Assembly: GCF_024171925.1 (NCBI RefSeq)
Contig: NZ_JAMTCO010000006.1
Coordinates: 434,001 to 498,000 of the forward strand
DNA from: Actinokineospora diospyrosa
GTDB lineage: Bacteria > Actinomycetota > Actinomycetes > Mycobacteriales > Pseudonocardiaceae
Reading direction: 5' to 3'
DNA: 64,000 nt
The position numbers were made by a program, and so were the translations under genes. The notes under the pieces are model-generated. The model saw only the letters and a list, made by a program, of their open reading frames with translations, made no database searches and had not been told where the DNA came from. Positions 8,481 through 18,500 of this stretch are shown piece by piece. Each line of letters starts with the position of its first letter. Positions within the stretch are counted from its first letter, which is position 1.

Positions 8481-8834
8481 TCAGTCGTGGTCGGGGATGC
8501 CCGCGGCGTGGTGGTGGGCGGCTTGGAGGGCCTCGGCGAGCATGTGGCGGACGTGGCCGCCGGTGGCGCGGTAGAGGGCTCGGCGGCCGTCGCGGCGGAG
8601 GGTGACCAGGCCGGTGAGGCGGAGCTTGGACAGGTGTTGCGACACCGCGGGGCGGGCGATGCCGACAGCGGCGGCCAAGGTGGTGACGTCGTACTCCTCG
8701 CCGCACAGGAGCCAGAGCATCCGCAGGCGAGTGGGGTCGGCGAGCATGCGCAGCGAGTCGACGGCGACGGTCACGTGTTCGTCGGGCGGTAGGTGGTGCC
8801 AGTCCGGGGTGGCGGCGGGACGGTGGGCGCGCAT
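8481..8834 (-). CDS. ArsR/SmtB-family metal-sensing-type repressor
   Basis: A 117-residue winged-helix regulator. Helix-turn-helix residues span about 45-80 (TTLAAAVGIARPAVSQHLSKLRLTGLVTLRRDGRR). The last helix carries a His cluster, HHHAAGIPDHD, at the position where SmtB, CzrA and NmtR-type members bind Zn, Ni or Co between the two subunits (alpha-5 site). No CxC metal site of the arsenic or cadmium type is present near the recognition helix. It lies 21 bases downstream of the MFS transporter on the same strand, so the repressor probably controls its own operon and derepresses it when metal binds. The metal identity is inferred only from ligand type. Confidence 0.88.
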   Translation of the reverse strand: MRAHRPAATPDWHHLPPDEHVTVAVDSLRMLADPTRLRMLWLLCGEEYDVTTLAAAVGIARPAVSQHLSKLRLTGLVTLRRDGRRALYRATGGHVRHMLAEALQAAHHHAAGIPDHD

Positions 8835-8855
8835 GGTGGCGCATTCTCGCAGCTC

Positions 8856-10193
8856 CTACGCGCGTGCGGTCGGCCAGCGGCGGTGGGCGCGGTCGATGAG
8901 GTAGCGGTGGCTGTGCCGCCAGCCGTCGGTGCCGTGGGTCGCGTCGACGAGGTGCGGGTCGTCCTCGGGGAGGTCGGCGTGCACGTGCTCCAGCTCGACG
9001 CCCTCGCGCCACGCGCGCACACCGAACACGACACCGCCGACCGCGACCACGGCCAGGCACGCCAGTGTCGCGGCGGGGGAGAACACGCTGCCGAGCAGAC
9101 CGGCCAGCAGATACGTGACCAGCCACTCCGCGTGCGAGAGGGCGTACTGCGCGGCGAAGAGCGCGGGCAGGTCACCCGGCGCGGCGGACGCGCGGATCAA
9201 CCGGCCGACCGGGGTGAGCACCGCCGAATACGCCACACCCAGCGCGACCCACAGTCCCAGCAGCGTCACCCACCGCCCGGTCGGGTCACTCACCAGGTGG
9301 AACAACCCCGCGCCGACGAGCATCAGCACCACCAAGGCGACCCCGGCGCAGGTCATGACCTGCCGATCCGGGCGGCGGTCGAGCACCCTGGGCAGCAGGA
9401 GCGCCGCGACCATCGACCCGGCGCCGAACACCCCCAGGGCGATCGCCACCGACGCGTTCCCGTGCCCAAGACCACCCCGAACCACGACGACGGTGTTGAC
9501 CAGGACCATCGCCCCCGCGGCCGCCGCGGCCAGGTTCAACCCGAGCTGAGCGCGCAGCCGAGGTGTGCGCAGGTAGACGCGTGTTCCGGCGAGTGTGCGC
9601 TCCAATAGCGGGGCGCGTTCGTGGGCGTGCGCGGGCAGGGTGAGCGTGACGACCAGCGCCGCCGAGGCCAGGAACCCGAGAGCGGTGCCGACGAACAGCC
9701 CCGAGAAGCTGACCACGGTCAGCAGCGCCGCCGCGAGTACCGGGCTCAACACCCCCTCCAGGTCGTACGCCAGCCGCGACAGGGTCAGCGCCCGGGTGTA
9801 GTCGCGTTCCGCGGTGAGGATGAGCGGGATGACGGCCTGGAGGGTCGGGGTGAACGCCGCCGCGGCGACCTGCGACACCGTGACCAGCACGACGACCTGC
9901 CACACCTGGTCCACCCAGGGCAGCGCCAGCACCACCGCGCAGCGCACCAGGTCCAACCCGACCAACAGCGTCCGCCGCGGCAGCCGGTCGGCGAGCGCGG
10001 TGGCCACCGGCGCGATCACGACGTTCGCGACCATCTTGACCGCCAAGATCCCGCCCAGCACCGCCCCGGCGCCCACCCCGGCCAGGTCGTAGGCCAGCAA
10101 CCCCAGCGCCACGGTCGTCAGACCGGTCCCGAACAGCGCCACCACCTGCGCGGCGAACAAGCGCCGATAGGTGCGATCGGCCAACACCGACAT
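8856..10193 (-). CDS. MFS transporter with His/Asp-rich C-terminal tail
   Basis: A 445-residue, about 12-helix major-facilitator protein of the MFS_3 (enterobactin-exporter-like) type, with the intracellular ADRLPRRTLL motif between helices 2 and 3. The C-terminal tail after the last helix is rich in His and Asp (EHVHADLPEDDPHL, WRHSHRYLIDRAHRR), which fits metal binding. The start is the ATG at 10193 with GAGGAGGGGG upstream; an in-frame start at 10241 has no such signal. Together with the downstream ArsR-type repressor, this suggests a metal-responsive efflux operon. That function is inferred from neighbourhood and tail composition, since MFS_3 proteins export diverse substrates. Confidence 0.85.
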   Translation of the reverse strand: MSVLADRTYRRLFAAQVVALFGTGLTTVALGLLAYDLAGVGAGAVLGGILAVKMVANVVIAPVATALADRLPRRTLLVGLDLVRCAVVLALPWVDQVWQVVVLVTVSQVAAAAFTPTLQAVIPLILTAERDYTRALTLSRLAYDLEGVLSPVLAAALLTVVSFSGLFVGTALGFLASAALVVTLTLPAHAHERAPLLERTLAGTRVYLRTPRLRAQLGLNLAAAAAGAMVLVNTVVVVRGGLGHGNASVAIALGVFGAGSMVAALLLPRVLDRRPDRQVMTCAGVALVVLMLVGAGLFHLVSDPTGRWVTLLGLWVALGVAYSAVLTPVGRLIRASAAPGDLPALFAAQYALSHAEWLVTYLLAGLLGSVFSPAATLACLAVVAVGGVVFGVRAWREGVELEHVHADLPEDDPHLVDATHGTDGWRHSHRYLIDRAHRRWPTARA

Positions 10194-10347
10194 CTCCCGC
10201 CCCCTCCTCGACAGCAGCACCATACGTGCTTGTGTGCGCACGCGTCGACGTTGCTACAGTCAAGAATGTGCAGGTGAGAGGCATGGTCAACAACAAGAGG
10301 CGCGCAAACGGGACAGTGGCCATGCGCTGGGCGACCCCAACTCCTGG

Positions 10348-10881
10348 CTAGCGCCCAGCGCAGTAGTCGGACGCCAGCAGGCCGAACAGCAGGTCGTCGG
10401 TCCACTCGCCGCGCAGCCACGTGTTCGCCCGCCGAAGGCCCTCGCGCTGGAAGCCCACCCGCTCCAGCAGGCGCGCGGACGCCTCGTTGCGGGGGTCGCA
10501 CTCGGCGGACACCCGGTGCAGACCCCGGTCGACGAACAGGTGCCGCAGGACCCGCGCCACGGCCTCCGTGCCGTACCCGCGCCCCTGCGACGGCCCTGCG
10601 ATGGTGAAGCCGATCTCGGCCTGCAGCCGGTTCTCGTGCAGGTTCACGCCGAGGTCGCCGATCAGGGCCCCGTCTAGGGAGATCGCGTACTGGAACCACC
10701 CAGCCGCCTCCGGGTCGTCGCCCGCGTACTCAGCGGCCTTCTCGGCCGCCCGCTCCAGTGACAACGGCGTCTCCCACGCCTGGTAGCGGGCGATCTCCGG
10801 GTCCGAGCGGTAGGCGGCGAGCGCGCCAGCGTCGTCCGGTTCGAACGGGCGCAGGACCAGCCGCTCGGCGATGAGAGGCAT
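10348..10881 (-). CDS. GNAT N-acetyltransferase (RimJ/RimL type)
   Basis: A 177-residue acetyltransferase of the RimJ/RimL group. It starts PLIAERLVLRPFEPDD, the typical first strand, and carries the acetyl-CoA pyrophosphate loop SQGRGYGTEA (Q/RxxGxG/A) at about residues 100-110. CDPRNEASARLLERVGF gives the C-terminal half of the fold. The start is the ATG at 10881 with GGAGGTG eight bases upstream. Relatives acetylate ribosomal-protein N-termini, antibiotics or small amines; the substrate cannot be inferred here. The gene stands alone between divergent neighbours. Confidence 0.9.
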   Translation of the reverse strand: MPLIAERLVLRPFEPDDAGALAAYRSDPEIARYQAWETPLSLERAAEKAAEYAGDDPEAAGWFQYAISLDGALIGDLGVNLHENRLQAEIGFTIAGPSQGRGYGTEAVARVLRHLFVDRGLHRVSAECDPRNEASARLLERVGFQREGLRRANTWLRGEWTDDLLFGLLASDYCAGR

Positions 10882-11078
10882 AGGTGTCGTCACCTCCGTG
10901 GCATTGGGCGATCGCGTGACGATAGAGCACGCGGCTGGGGGAGCAGCGCCGAACCAGGTTTCCCCCAGATCCATCCAAGATCCGCTGGGCAAGGTTTGTG
11001 TCAGCCGAGGCGACCCGCTTCGTCAGGGGGGTCGTTGGCGGGTCGTCTCTGGCTCAGGTCACTATCCGAGGGGGTTCG

Positions 11079-12320
11079 ATGAAAGTTGACCGAGCGAAGC
11101 GGTCCGGTCTTGGCAGGTTCTTAGCGGCGGCCGTCGCCGCGATCGCGGTCTGCGTGACCGCGGCGCCCACTGCCACGGCCGACGTCGCCACGCCTGTTCC
11201 CGTTGCGCGAAAAGAGGTCTACAACTACACGTGGTTCAACACCAAGGCTGACAAAGACATGCACGGCGGTGTGTCGGGCCATGTCCGCCGACTCATCGAC
11301 GCGGCGTCGCCGGGGGCAACGCTCTCGCTGACCCTGTACTTCTTCAACCGCCAAGAGATCGTCGACGCCCTAGCCCGTGCCGCGGCCCGGAGCGTGACCG
11401 TCCGCGTGGTGATCGACGGCGGCCAAACCACCGCCAAGCACGCCCAGTACCAAGCGCTCAAGAAGATCCCGACGATCAAGGTCGTCGAGTGCGGCAAGCA
11501 CAACCCCGACACCAAGTCGACCGCCTGCATGGGCACCCGCACGGGACCAAGTCCGCTGCGCAACGCGCCCCTGATGCACAACAAGTTCATGACGGTGTCG
11601 CAAGTCCACCTGGCAGGCGGCGGCACCGCCTCCGACATCGTCTACGTCTCTTCCGCCAATCTCGACTACTACTCGGCGTACGAGAACGCACTCACCGTGA
11701 GCGATGCGGGCATCTACCGGGCTTACCTGGGGTATTTCAACGATCTCTTGGGCTACGGCAAGCGCGGAAACGACAACTACGGAAAGACGATCTCAGCGGG
11801 CCCGCACAGCCTCTACACATTCCCGCGCCGCGAATCGGGTCGCAATCCGGGCAACGCGACCAACGACCCGATCGTTTCGATCTTGCGCGGGACGACTTGC
11901 TCCGGGGGAACGCGCATCGACCTCGCCAACTTCCGGATCCAACGCGCCGCCGTGGTCGACGAACTGAAAGCCGCAAGCAAACGGGGCTGCCAAGTCCGGA
12001 TCGTCACCGGCGCGAAGTCCGGCGCCCCGCACGACGCAGGCGAACCGATGGTCGCCCTGGTCGCCCTCGCCCGAGCCCTACCGGTCCACATGTGCAGCAT
12101 CGACAAGGGCGGCATCCCGATGCACGAGAAGTTCATGATCGTGCGCCGTGGCACCCAATCAACGCTCTACACCGGTAGTCAGAACCTGACTTACCAAGCC
12201 CTGCGCCAGAACGACGAGAACATCCTCGCGCTGCGCAACCACCCGCTCAACACACCGTTCCAACAGCGGTTCGACTCGCACTTCGCCACCTGCGTGGCCT
12301 GGACACCGGGACCGCGCTGA
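11079..12320 (+). CDS. Secreted phospholipase-D-like protein (two HKD motifs)
   Basis: A 413-residue exported protein. It has a Sec signal peptide (FLAAAVAAIAVCVTAAPTATA) and then two phospholipase-D half-domains. The first HxK motif is HNKFMTVS near residue 167, followed by SSANLDYYS; the second is HEKFMIVRR near residue 348, followed by TGSQNLTYQA. Both pairs match the HxKx4(D)...GSxN active site of the PLD superfamily, although the usual Asp is not obvious in either motif. Secreted actinobacterial members act on phospholipids or nucleic acids; the exact substrate is unknown. The ATG at 11079 has GAGGGGG six bases upstream. A strong terminator follows immediately. Confidence 0.88.
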   Translation: MKVDRAKRSGLGRFLAAAVAAIAVCVTAAPTATADVATPVPVARKEVYNYTWFNTKADKDMHGGVSGHVRRLIDAASPGATLSLTLYFFNRQEIVDALARAAARSVTVRVVIDGGQTTAKHAQYQALKKIPTIKVVECGKHNPDTKSTACMGTRTGPSPLRNAPLMHNKFMTVSQVHLAGGGTASDIVYVSSANLDYYSAYENALTVSDAGIYRAYLGYFNDLLGYGKRGNDNYGKTISAGPHSLYTFPRRESGRNPGNATNDPIVSILRGTTCSGGTRIDLANFRIQRAAVVDELKAASKRGCQVRIVTGAKSGAPHDAGEPMVALVALARALPVHMCSIDKGGIPMHEKFMIVRRGTQSTLYTGSQNLTYQALRQNDENILALRNHPLNTPFQQRFDSHFATCVAWTPGPR

Positions 12321-12325
12321 CCTGA

Positions 12326-12355
12326 ACCCGCTCCGCTCCCACGAGCGGAGCGGGT
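12326..12355 (+). terminator. Hairpin terminator after the PLD-like gene
   Basis: A 13-bp perfect stem (ACCCGCTCCGCTC and its complement) with a CCAC loop begins five bases after the stop codon at 12320. No U tract follows. Confidence 0.82.
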
Positions 12356-12577
12356 CACCTCCCGGCTCAGCGGTCCGAACCTGCCGTCGAGTGGGCATGC
12401 TCATGGCCGATTCCGGCATAGCGGTCAGACGGCGCGATAAATCCCGGAGCATTTCGGTCAAACCGCCGAACCTGGCGGAGATAGCGAAATCGCGACTTCC
12501 ATAGCGCGCGCACGCTCTGGTTAAGTGACCCCCGGCCACCCATCTGGGGAGTGGCTCTCGCACTGGGGTGAGGACAC

Positions 12578-15500
12578 ATGCCGTACCGCTTGTTCGACGC
12601 TGCCCGGATTCGCTGGGGAAGACATCTATTGATGGTCTGGGTGGCCGTTATCGCGTTGATCGCCGCGGGGTTGAGCGTGGTCAACCCACCCGCTGCCTCG
12701 GCCGCGCCGTCCAGGTTGCCCGCCGCCACCCCGGACAAGGTGATCCCGCACCAGGACGTGGCCCTGACGGGCACCCGCCGCCCGTCGCCGACCGACACCG
12801 GCCCCAGGTCGAGCAGCACCTGGCCCGCCGCGGGCGCCGCGGACGTGGTGCTGGGCGCCGCCCCCGTGGCCGCCAACGCGCCGGACCGCTCGCTGCGTGG
12901 CTCCGCCGCGCAGAAGGCCGGTGACCTGCCCGTGCGCGTCGCCACCGGCAAGGTGGGCAAGTCCGGGGTCCGCGTCGAGGTCGCGGCCCGTTCGCTGGCT
13001 GAACGCGCCAAGGTCAACGGGGTCGTCCTCGCGTTGCGCCCCGCCGCGGGTGACCCGGGTTCGGCGACGGTGAGCGTCGACTACGCCTCGTTCCGCTACG
13101 CGGGTGGCGCCGACCTGGGTAGCAGGCTGCGTCTCGTGGGTCTGCCCGAGTGCGCGCTCACCACCCCCGATCTGCCCGCCTGCCAGGTGCAGACCCCCTT
13201 GGCCTCGCGCAACAACGCCGTCGCCCAGTCCGTCGCGGCCGACCTGCCGCTGCGGTCCGCCGGACCGACCGTCCTGGCCGCCGCCGCGGGCGCGGAAGGC
13301 CCCAGCGGCGCCTTCACGGCCAGCTCGCTGACCCCCGCCTCCGCCTGGAGCGTGGCGGGCAACAGCGGCGGGTTCTCCTGGTCGTACCCGATCGCGTTAC
13401 CGCCCGCCGCCGCGGGCTCCGCGGCCAACCCCAAGGTCACCCTCGGCTACAGCTCGGCCAGCGTCGACGGCCGCACCTCCGCGACCAACAACCAGAGCTC
13501 TTGGATCGGCCAGGGCTGGGGTTACACGCCGGGCTTCGTCGAACGGACCTACCGCTCCTGCGCCAGCGACACGACCCTGCCGCAGGCCCAGCAGACCGGT
13601 GACCTGTGCTGGGCGGGCCACATCGTGACGATGCACCTCGCGGGCCGCTCCACCTCCCTGATCCGCAACGACGCCGACGGCACCTGGCGCCCGGCCAGCG
13701 ACGACGGCAGCCGGGTCGAGTTGCTCACCGGAGCCGCCAACGGCGCCCGCAACGGCGAGTACTGGCGCGTCACCACCACCAGCGGCGCCCAGTTCTACTT
13801 CGGCCGCAACGAGGGCCCCGGCCGCACCACCCAGGACCCGACCAACTCGACGTGGACCGCGCCCGTCTACGGCCCCCGCTCCGGGGACCCCTGCTACAAC
13901 GCCGCGGGCTTCGCCCAGTCCAAATGCGACCAAGCGTGGCGCTGGAACCTGGACTACGTCGAGGACCCGCACGGCAACGCCACCCTCTACCACTACGCGC
14001 CCGAGACCAACTTCTACGGCGCCAACAAGGGCACCACGGGCGTGCAGTACACCCGCGGCGGCACCCTGAAGAACATCCAGTACGGCCTGCGCAAGGTCGG
14101 CGGCTCGGTCTACGGCACCGCCCCCGGCCAGGTCGTGTTCGACGTGACCGAGCGCTGCGTCCCGTCGGGCGCGATCACCTGCGCCCCGGCCCAGTTCACC
14201 GCCGCCAACGCCGCGTCCTGGCCGGACACCCCGCAAGACCAGCAATGCCTCTCCGGGGCCACGTGCAACAACCACTCGCCCAGCTTCTGGACCACCAAGC
14301 GGCTGAGCACCATCACCACGAAGTACGACGCGGGCTCAGGCCCGGTCAAGGTCGAGTCCTACGCGCTGACCCAGTCGTTCCCCACGGTCGGCGACCCCGA
14401 GCTGCGGCTGGACCAGATCGTCCGGACCGCCTACGACGCCGCCGGGACCGGGACCGCCTCACCACCGGTCACCTTCACCAGCCAACTGCTGGACAACCGG
14501 GTCAGCGGCTACAACGGCCAGCCCGCCATGGCCCACTGGCGGATGACCAACGTGGCGACCGAGACCGGCAGCCAGGTGCAGATCTCCTACCTGCCCACCG
14601 AGTGCACCTCGACCACGGTTCCGACCGACCTGGCCAACAACACCAAGCGCTGCTTCCCGGTCTACTGGACGCTGCCGCTCAACCAGAACCCCACGCTCGA
14701 CTTCTTCCACATCTACCCGGTCAGCCGGATCCTGGTCCAAGACGCCAACGCGGTGTCCCCGACCCAGCGCACCGACTACAGCTACCTGGGCAACCCTGCT
14801 TGGCACTACGACGACAACGAGCTCGTCAAACCCGCCAACCGCACCTACGGCCAGTTCCGCGGCTATAGCCAGGTCGAGATCCGCAACGGCGACCCGGCCC
14901 GCGTGGTCAACGGCGTCGCCGACGCGCAGACCCTCACCCGCACCACCTACTTCCGCGGCATGAACGGCGACACCCTGCCGGGCAACCAGCAGCGCTCCGC
15001 CACCGTCACCAACTCCCTCGGCGAGGTCCGCGCCGACGACGACGTGTTCGCCGGGACGGCGCACGAGACCCAGACCTTCCTCGGGTCCGGCGGCGCCCAG
15101 CTCACCTCGTCGATCACGGAGCCGACCAAGCTCGCCACCACCGCGACCAGGGTCCGAACCGGTCTGCCCGCCGACACCGCGGACATCGTGGCGACCACCA
15201 AGACGCGCACGATCACCGCACTCGCCGCGGGCGGGACCCGCTCGACCTCGGCCACGAACCGGTTCGACGCCACCGGCCGCCTGGTGTCCACCACCGACTC
15301 CGCCACCGGGATACCCGACCGCTGCACCACGCTGGTCTACGCCGACAACACGACCTCGTGGATCCGCGACCGGGTGGCCGAGACCTTCTCCTCCACCGCC
15401 ACCTGCCCCACCACGGGCCAGGTGAGCGCCCCGGCGCCGGTCGTCGCGGCCAAGCGCCAGTACTACGACCTGTCGGCGACCCTGGGCGCCGTCCCCGGCG

Positions 15501-18500
15501 CGGGTGACCTGACCAGGACCGACACCGCGACCGCCAACACCGGCGGCACGCTGACCTACGCGACCACCGAGACGGCGACTTTCGACGCCCTCGGCCGGGC
15601 GCTGACCACGACCGACGCGCTCGGCAGGCAGAGCTCCACGGCCTACACGCCAAGCGGCGGTGGTGTCCTGTCCAAACTGGACATGACCAACCCGAAGAAC
15701 CAGACCTCGTCGGTCACCACCGAACCCGCCCACGGCACCACGATCAAGTCGGTCGACGTCGCGGGCCGGATCACCGAGGCCAGCCACGACAGCCTCGGGC
15801 GCGTCACCGCCGTGTGGAAGCCGGGGCGCTCCAAGTCCGCCGGTGACGCCGCGAACCTGCAGTTCAGCTACCTGGTCCGCGCCGACGGGCCGCTGGCGGT
15901 GACCACCAAGACCCTGGTCGACTACGGGACCGGGACCAACTACGTCACCTCGATCCAGCTGTTCGACTCCACCGGCCAGCTCCGGCAGACCCAATCCGAC
16001 GACGTCAGCGACCCCACCGGGGTCACCAAGCGGGTGGTGTCGGAGACCTTCTACGACTCCCACGGCTGGGTGACCGGCTCGCACAACCGCTACGTCACCA
16101 CCGGTGTCCCCGCGACGACCCTGATCACCGTGCCGGACGCGTCCGTGGACGACCGCACCGTCACCGGCCACGACGCGAGCGGCCGCGAGGTGCTTTCGAC
16201 CTCCTACCAGGGCCTCACCGCGAAGGCGACCACGACGACCGTCCACGGCGGCGACCGCGTCACCACCTTCGGCCCGACCGGCGGCGCCACCCGGATGTCG
16301 GTCACCGACGCCCTCGGCCGCGAGACCGAGGTGCGCGACTACCTCACCCAACCGACGGTCACCGGCAACGTCGTCTCCGGTGGCACCAGCAGCACCTCGA
16401 CCAACCGGTACAACACCCAGGGCCAGGTCGACCGGCGCACCGACGCGGCGGGCAACAACTGGGACTACGAGTACGACTTCCTCGGCCGCAAGACCGGCAC
16501 CACCGACCCCGACACCGGCCACTGGACCCAGGTCCTCGACCTCGCCGGTCAGACCACCTCCACCACCGACGGCCGCGGCCAGTCGCTCAGCTACGACTAC
16601 GACGTGCTCGGTCGCCGCACCGCCGAGTACAGCGGCATCGGCGCGGGCCGGACCAAGATCGCGTCGTGGACCTACGACACGGCCACCGGGGGAGTCGGCA
16701 AGCTCCAGTCCTCCACCCGCTACACCTCGACCGGCAACTACCTGGTCGGCGTCAGCGGCTACAACTCGCAGGGTCTGCCGACCAACAACGTGGTGCAGAT
16801 CCCCGCGTCGGACACCGGCCTCAACGGCCTGTACACCACGACGTTCTCCTACACCTCGACCGGCCAGCGCAGCGGGGTCACGCCCCCGACCAAGGGCGGG
16901 CTCCCCGGTGAGGCGCTCACCTTCACCGTCGACCGGTACGGCAACCAGTCGCAGACCTACAGCAACGTGTGGGACTACGTCTCCGGCTCGACCTACAACG
17001 CGGCGGGGGAGGCCACGCAGTACCAGCTCAGCTCGGGCAACAACGCCGGGACGCTGAGCTTCGAACGCGACGCCCGCACCCACCTGCTCACCGGCACGAA
17101 CCTGTCCGTGCAGGCCGCCACCCCGCTGGTCGACGACCTGCGCTACACCTACGACCCGGCGGGCAACGTCACCAAGATCGTCAATGCCCGTCCCGCCAAC
17201 ACCCGCACCCAGTGCTTCGGCTACGACGCCCTGCGGCGCCTCACCCAGGCATGGACCGCTACCGACGCCTGCGCGGCGCCGGTGAGCTCGAGCACCGTCG
17301 GCGGACCGGACCCGTACTGGACCTCGTGGACGTTCGACCCGACCGGTCTGCGGACCGGCCAGGTCAAGCACGGCATCGGCCAGGCGGACACGACGACGAG
17401 CTACACCTACCCGGCCGCCGGGGGCACCCGACCGCACACCCTCACCTCGACCGCGACCACCGGGCCGGGTGGGTCGTCGAGCACCTCGTACGGCTACGAC
17501 GGCTCCGGTAACACCACCACGCGGACCGTGGGCGCGACCCACACGCTGACGTGGAACGAGAACAACAAGCTGGCGAAGGTCCAGTCACCGGCTGGTGACA
17601 CCACCTACGTCTACGACGCCGACGGCAACAAGCTGGTCCGCCGCGAGCCGGGCAAGACGATCCTGTACCTGCCCGGCCAGGAGTTCGCCCGCGACAACGC
17701 CACCGGCACTGTCGTCGGGACCCGCTACTACACCCACAACGGCACGGTCGTGGCCAGCCGGGTGGGCGCAGCGTCGCCGGTCTACCTGCACGCCGACCAC
17801 CACGGCACCGCGCAGGTCTCGGTCGCCGCCGTCGGGTTCGCGGTCACCCGCCGCGAGTTCGACCCGTACGGCAACCCGATCGGCACTGTCCAGGGTGGAC
17901 CGTGGCAGGACAACCACGGCTTCCTCGACATGCCGACCAACACCAGCACGTCGCTGGTCGACATCGGTGCCCGCGGCTACGACGCCACCACCGGCCGGTT
18001 CATCAGCGTCGACCCGGTCTTCGACGGCGCCGACCCGCAGTCCTGGGCGGCCTACAGCTACGCCAACAACGCCCCGACCACCTCCAGCGACCCCACCGGC
18101 CTCACCCGGGTCGACCCGGGTGAGGAGGGCATCCCGCTGCAGTCGGGCCCGACCGAGCCGGTCCGCTTTTCCCAGAAACCCGGCGGCACCAACCCGACCT
18201 ACGTCCCGCCCGTCCAGCGACCTGCGGGCAAGCCGGGGATCGCCCAAGGAGAACGCGCGCAGCAACCCCACGTCAGTCACGAGGACACCCGGAAGATTCT
18301 CAAGGACATCTACCTGCCTGCTGGGCCTCAGACCCGCTGGAAGGGTGACGGGACAACCTGGGACGCGGTCCGACACGAGTTCCTCACCGGTGAGAAGGTG
18401 TGGGGTTCCTACCACGTGGTCGCAGCGGCCGATCGCTTGAACGGCTTGGTGAACCTCCTGGAGGAAGACCGCAAGAGGCCGTTCTACTCCGCTGAGGACC

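Noticed and set aside
7797-8574. Several + strand frames in the pyrimidine-rich region
   Set aside because: Pro/Ser/Arg-rich or Gly/Arg-rich translations, no ribosome sites and no domain; composition artefacts.
14459-17542. A 1027-residue open frame on the minus strand inside the Rhs gene
   Set aside because: Low-complexity Gly/Arg/Val-rich translation with no start signal, fully antisense to the clear Rhs coding frame; a by-product of high third-position GC.
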